Source of the DNA: Clostridiales bacterium DTU092
GTDB taxonomy: Bacteria; Bacillota; Clostridia; Caldicoprobacterales; Caldicoprobacteraceae
DNA length: 8,283 bases
Assembly (NCBI GenBank): GCA_001513505.1
Contig: LFTM01000164.1
Location: 1-8,283 of the forward strand
Direction of reading: 5' to 3'
Every line of letters begins with the position of its first letter. The first letter of the stretch is position 1. Under the pieces are notes generated by a model, which ran no database searches, was not told the DNA's origin, and saw nothing but the letters and a program-made list of their open reading frames with translations. A program made the translations under genes and the position numbers. Positions 6,130-8,283 of the stretch are shown in pieces.

Positions 6130-7115
6130 AAGTTGTTATTATAGGAGGCAGCGGGCATTACGGCTATGCACTTGAGGGCATAAAAGAAGATAGGAATATA
6201 TCTATTACTGGGATAGCCCCGGGTTCGGAAGGGGAAGATGTCAACGCGGTTTATCAGGCAGCGTGTAATCTTGGACATGCACCCCGGATATTTGATGACT
6301 ACAGAAGCATGCTGGATGAGCAAAAGCCTGATATTGCAGTGGTTGACTGCTTCTTTGGGTATCACGCCGAAGTGATAAAACAGGTACTCAAACGGGGAAT
6401 TCATGTCTTTGTAGACAAGCCGGTTGCCATCACATTTGAAGAGTTAGAGGAGCTTAAGGAGATCTATTCTAAATCGGATGTGTACCTTGCAGCGATGTTT
6501 GGAATACGGTATTCTGCGCATTTTATGACAGCCTGGAGGATGGTGAAGGAAGGTGTGGTGGGACAAATACGGCTGATGAATGCTCAAAAGTCATATAAAC
6601 TTGGTCGGAGAAGCGGATTTTATAAATCCCGTTCAACTTATGGCGGTACCATTCCCTGGGTAGGGAGTCATGCGATTGATTGGCTTTACTGGTTTAGCGG
6701 TGAAAAATTTGTATCGGTATATGCGTCCCATTCTACCCGATATAACCAGGATCATGGAGAACTTGAAGTTTCAGCTTTGTGTCATTTTACGCTGTCGAAT
6801 GAGATATTTGGCTCCGTCAGCATTGATTATCTGCGTCCCGGAGAGGCTCCTACCCATGGTGATGACCGGTTACGTATTGTTGGTACCCGCGGTATCTTGG
6901 AAGTGAGAAACGGCAAGGTGTTTCTGATAAACGATGAGATCGATGGAATAAGAGAAGTTCCACTGCTATCAGAACAGAATATATTTCTTGACTTTTTAAA
7001 GCAGGTGAGAGGACAAGGGAACTGCCTGGTCAGTGCAGAGGATTCTTTTTATGTAACAGAGGCCTGCCTGAAAGCCAGACAGTCTGCAGACGAGAAAAAG
7101 GTGATATGGTTTTGA
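6126..7115 (+). CDS. Gfo/Idh/MocA family oxidoreductase (second of a coupled pair)
   Basis: A second cytoplasmic NAD(P)-dependent oxidoreductase of the same superfamily, 329 residues, near the usual size. The Rossmann segment is MKVVIIGGSGHYG (glycine-rich turn at residues 7-13), the catalytic-lysine motif is DKPV with Lys98, and the substrate-domain block is GGTIPWVGSHAIDW at residues 173-186 with His182 and Asp185. In the canonical block GGxxxDxGxHxxD the sixth position is Asp; here it is Trp178. The conserved GTRGILEV turn follows near residue 254. The start ATG overlaps the preceding stop as ATGA, with the purine-rich GGAGAGGGG (6112-6120) five bases upstream inside the previous gene. This tight coupling indicates joint expression, so the two enzymes probably act on the same substrate or in consecutive steps. 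The proteins are only distantly alike, so this is not a recent duplication. Confidence 0.9.
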   Translation: MKVVIIGGSGHYGYALEGIKEDRNISITGIAPGSEGEDVNAVYQAACNLGHAPRIFDDYRSMLDEQKPDIAVVDCFFGYHAEVIKQVLKRGIHVFVDKPVAITFEELEELKEIYSKSDVYLAAMFGIRYSAHFMTAWRMVKEGVVGQIRLMNAQKSYKLGRRSGFYKSRSTYGGTIPWVGSHAIDWLYWFSGEKFVSVYASHSTRYNQDHGELEVSALCHFTLSNEIFGSVSIDYLRPGEAPTHGDDRLRIVGTRGILEVRNGKVFLINDEIDGIREVPLLSEQNIFLDFLKQVRGQGNCLVSAEDSFYVTEACLKARQSADEKKVIWF

Positions 7116-7277
7116 ATGCTGTTATGCCGGCAAAGAGTTAATGCTTTTCTGATGCTGTAAAATTTGCGGTCAATGCATGTGTAATATGCGTGACGAAAAT
7201 CGAAGCAATGGGAAAGCACTTTATTGAACCCTTTTGCAATCAGTTCAAATCATAAAATGATATGGAGGTGAAAAATC
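7116..7277. other. Intergenic region between the oxidoreductases and the AIM24 gene
   Basis: The 162-base spacer contains a perfect 6-bp inverted repeat TTGAAC (7224-7229) and GTTCAA (7243-7248) and an 8-base palindrome TGCCGGCA (7125-7132). No -35/-10 pair with acceptable spacing and no U-tailed terminator could be found by eye, so it is uncertain whether the AIM24 gene has its own promoter or is read through from the oxidoreductases. Confidence 0.4.
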
Positions 7278-7958
7278 ATGAAGTACAACATTTTTGGAGG
7301 AAATTTACCGGCAGTGACGATTACTTTAAATGCCGGGGAGAGTATTTATACTCAATCGGGTGGGATGACCTGGATGACTGACAATATTTCAATGGAAACA
7401 AATATGAAAGGAGGATTTTTTAAGGGACTTGGCAGGATGCTTTCAGGTGAATCGCTCTTTATGGCAACCTATACTGCCCGGACCGATGGAGCAGAGATTA
7501 CACTTGCATCAACATTTCCCGGCTCAATAATTGCTGTTGATATAGGTGAAGAGAATATCATTCTTCAAAAGAACGCATTCTTGTGTGCACAGCCGACAGT
7601 TGAGCTTAGCACCTATGTTACTAAGAAAATAAGTTCTGGTTTATTCGGAGGAGAAGGTTTTATACTGCAGAAATTGACCGGTCACGGATATGCATTCTTT
7701 GAAATTGATGGAACGTGTTATGAAAAGGTTCTTGCTCCCGGAGAAGTATTGAAAGTTGATACTGGCAACGTAGCGGCTTTTGAAGAAAAGGTAGGTTATG
7801 AAGTAGAAAGAATAAAAGGATTTAAAAACATTTTATTTGGCGGGGAAGGTTTGTTCATTACAAAGCTTACAGGACCTGGTAAAGTTTGGCTTCAGACAAT
7901 GACAATGCCCGGTTTTGCTGAAAGGTTAATTCCATTTTTACCAATAAGGAATGATTAA
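7278..7958 (+). CDS. AIM24 / TIGR00266 family protein
   Basis: A soluble beta-rich protein of 226 residues in the AIM24 family (PF01987, TIGR00266). The biochemical role of the bacterial members is not established; the yeast namesake is a mitochondrial inner-membrane organisation factor. Recognisable family segments are SGGMTWM (residues 27-33), GGFFKGLGRMLSGESLFM (45-62), TDGAEITLASTFPGSIIAVD and the two FGGEG blocks. Three internal repeats are visible, at about 54-78 (LSGESLFMATYTARTDGAEI), 122-143 (LFGGEGFILQKLTGHGYAFF) and 186-208 (LFGGEGLFITKLTGPGKVWL), consistent with a repeated beta-sheet architecture. There is no signal peptide or membrane span. The ribosome binding site GGAGGTGA (7264-7271) is six bases before ATG and is one of the best in the window. 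It probably ends its own transcript, followed by an inverted repeat at 8010-8060. Confidence 0.92.
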   Translation: MKYNIFGGNLPAVTITLNAGESIYTQSGGMTWMTDNISMETNMKGGFFKGLGRMLSGESLFMATYTARTDGAEITLASTFPGSIIAVDIGEENIILQKNAFLCAQPTVELSTYVTKKISSGLFGGEGFILQKLTGHGYAFFEIDGTCYEKVLAPGEVLKVDTGNVAAFEEKVGYEVERIKGFKNILFGGEGLFITKLTGPGKVWLQTMTMPGFAERLIPFLPIRND

Positions 7959-8009
7959 ATAGGAGGCATGGGCATTTCAACGGTTTACATACCTGTTGAT
8001 TAAGTACAC

Positions 8010-8060
8010 AGCCGTCCGGTTTCTGTTTTATTGCCAGGCATGCAGCTGATTCGGACGGCT
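8010..8060 (+). terminator. Long-loop 9-bp inverted repeat, possible terminator of the AIM24 gene
   Basis: AGCCGTCCG (8010-8018) pairs perfectly with CGGACGGCT (8052-8060), a GC-rich 9-bp stem enclosing 33 bases. The loop itself contains small palindromes (GCATGC, CAGCTG). CACTTTT follows the 3' arm. Strong arms 52 bases after the AIM24 stop suggest a terminator, but the large loop and offset T-run are unusual; a structured RNA element is an alternative. Confidence 0.5.
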
Positions 8061-8178
8061 CACTTTTGCCATTTTATAGTATGATGTTGTTTTGCATATT
8101 CCTTCAAAATGGACTGTTGAGTAATTAATGATGAAATAACAGATATCATTTCTGCAATGACAAAAGTAGTCCAAACAT

Positions 8179-8206
8179 AAAAAAAGCATGGCGGAAAATT
8201 GCATGC
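8179..8206 (-). terminator. Intrinsic terminator of the minus-strand gene at the right edge
   Basis: On the minus strand GCATG and CATGC (complement of 8206-8202 and 8190-8186) form a 5-bp stem with an 11-base loop, followed immediately by seven T (complement of A at 8179-8185). It begins four bases after the TAA at 8212-8210, the expected place for the gene's terminator. The stem is short, so efficiency is uncertain. Confidence 0.6.
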
Positions 8207-8209
8207 GGA

Positions 8210-8283
8210 TTACATATATCCGGTTGTTTTGAACCACTCAAGTGCGTCCATGTAAAGTTCCATAAAACGATTCATGCCAATAC
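8210..8283 (-). CDS. C-terminal end of an unidentified gene, cut by the window edge
   Basis: The last 23 codons of a minus-strand gene are visible, ending ELYMDALEWFKTTGYM and then TAA (8212-8210). The start lies beyond the right edge; the ATG at 8275 has no ribosome binding site and is probably internal. The segment is an amphipathic, helix-like C terminus with alternating charged and aromatic residues. A U-tailed hairpin directly follows the stop, which supports a real gene end. I do not recognise the family, and 23 residues are too few to assign one. It converges on the AIM24 gene. Confidence 0.55.
   Translation of the reverse strand, partial: IGMNRFMELYMDALEWFKTTGYM

Larger units (their letters stand above)
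7959..8209. other. Intergenic region between AIM24 and the minus-strand gene at the right edge
   Basis: About 250 bases between two convergent genes. It holds the long-looped inverted repeat at 8010-8060 and the minus-strand terminator at 8179-8206, listed separately. AGGAGG (7961-7966) occurs directly after the AIM24 stop, but the ATG behind it (7968) is only one base away and opens an 11-codon frame, so it is unlikely to be translated. The minus-strand frame that continues past the stop at 8210 stays open for 49 codons, to TGA 8062-8060. Confidence 0.4.

Noticed and set aside
7240..7255. GTTCAAATC resembling a tRNA T-loop
   Set aside because: No acceptor, D or anticodon arms can be formed around it, so it is not a tRNA.
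7968..8003. 11-codon ORF behind AGGAGG after the AIM24 gene
   Set aside because: Only one base separates the ribosome binding site from the ATG, and the peptide has no recognisable features.
8028..8237. 69-codon minus-strand open frame near the right edge
   Set aside because: It overlaps the real end of the edge gene and its terminator in another frame, has a Cys/Tyr/His-rich sequence unlike a folded protein, and has no ribosome binding site.

Overview
The window looks like chromosomal DNA of a low-GC, Gram-positive anaerobe, most likely a member of the Clostridia. The evidence is strong AGGAGG-type ribosome binding sites, a probable TTG start, U-tailed hairpin terminators, AT-rich spacers with recognisable sigma-A promoters, and protein families common in Firmicutes. 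No phage, plasmid, transposon, CRISPR, rRNA or tRNA signature was found. The species cannot be named from the sequence alone.

Layout. (1) 54-767 (+): AlkD-type DNA alkylation repair glycosylase with its signature Trp/Asp/Arg/Trp residues. (2) 768-1017: a 250-base spacer with a candidate promoter/dyad and a cre-like element. (3) 1018-2304 (+): 12-TM major facilitator superfamily transporter of unknown substrate. (4) 2361-2388: perfect 10-bp hairpin terminator between convergent genes; it contains the stop codon of (5) putP, 2377-3939 (-), a sodium/proline symporter. putP has a well-formed promoter (TTGCAC-N17-TATAAT) whose -35 box lies inside a palindrome, so it is probably repressor-controlled. 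(6) 4274-4819/4822 (+): small polytopic membrane protein of unknown function, divergent from putP, with one or two promoters in its leader. (7) 4906-6129 and 6126-7115 (+): two Gfo/Idh/MocA-family NAD(P)-dependent oxidoreductases overlapping by ATGA, clearly a translationally coupled pair. (8) 7278-7958 (+): AIM24/TIGR00266-family protein with three visible internal repeats. (9) 7959-8209: spacer with a long-armed inverted repeat and, on the other strand, the terminator of (10) a gene running off the right edge on the minus strand (only its last 23 codons are visible).

How the genes work together. Only the two oxidoreductases form a demonstrable operon. They probably act on the same sugar or cyclitol derivative, either in sequence or as partner subunits, but no neighbouring gene identifies the substrate. 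The remaining genes look like separate transcription units (DNA repair, osmolyte/proline uptake, an MFS permease, an AIM24 protein). I do not see a convincing novel multi-gene system; the points most worth a second look are the putP operator, the coupled oxidoreductases with their altered active-site motifs, the uncharacterised membrane protein, and the structured spacer near the right end.
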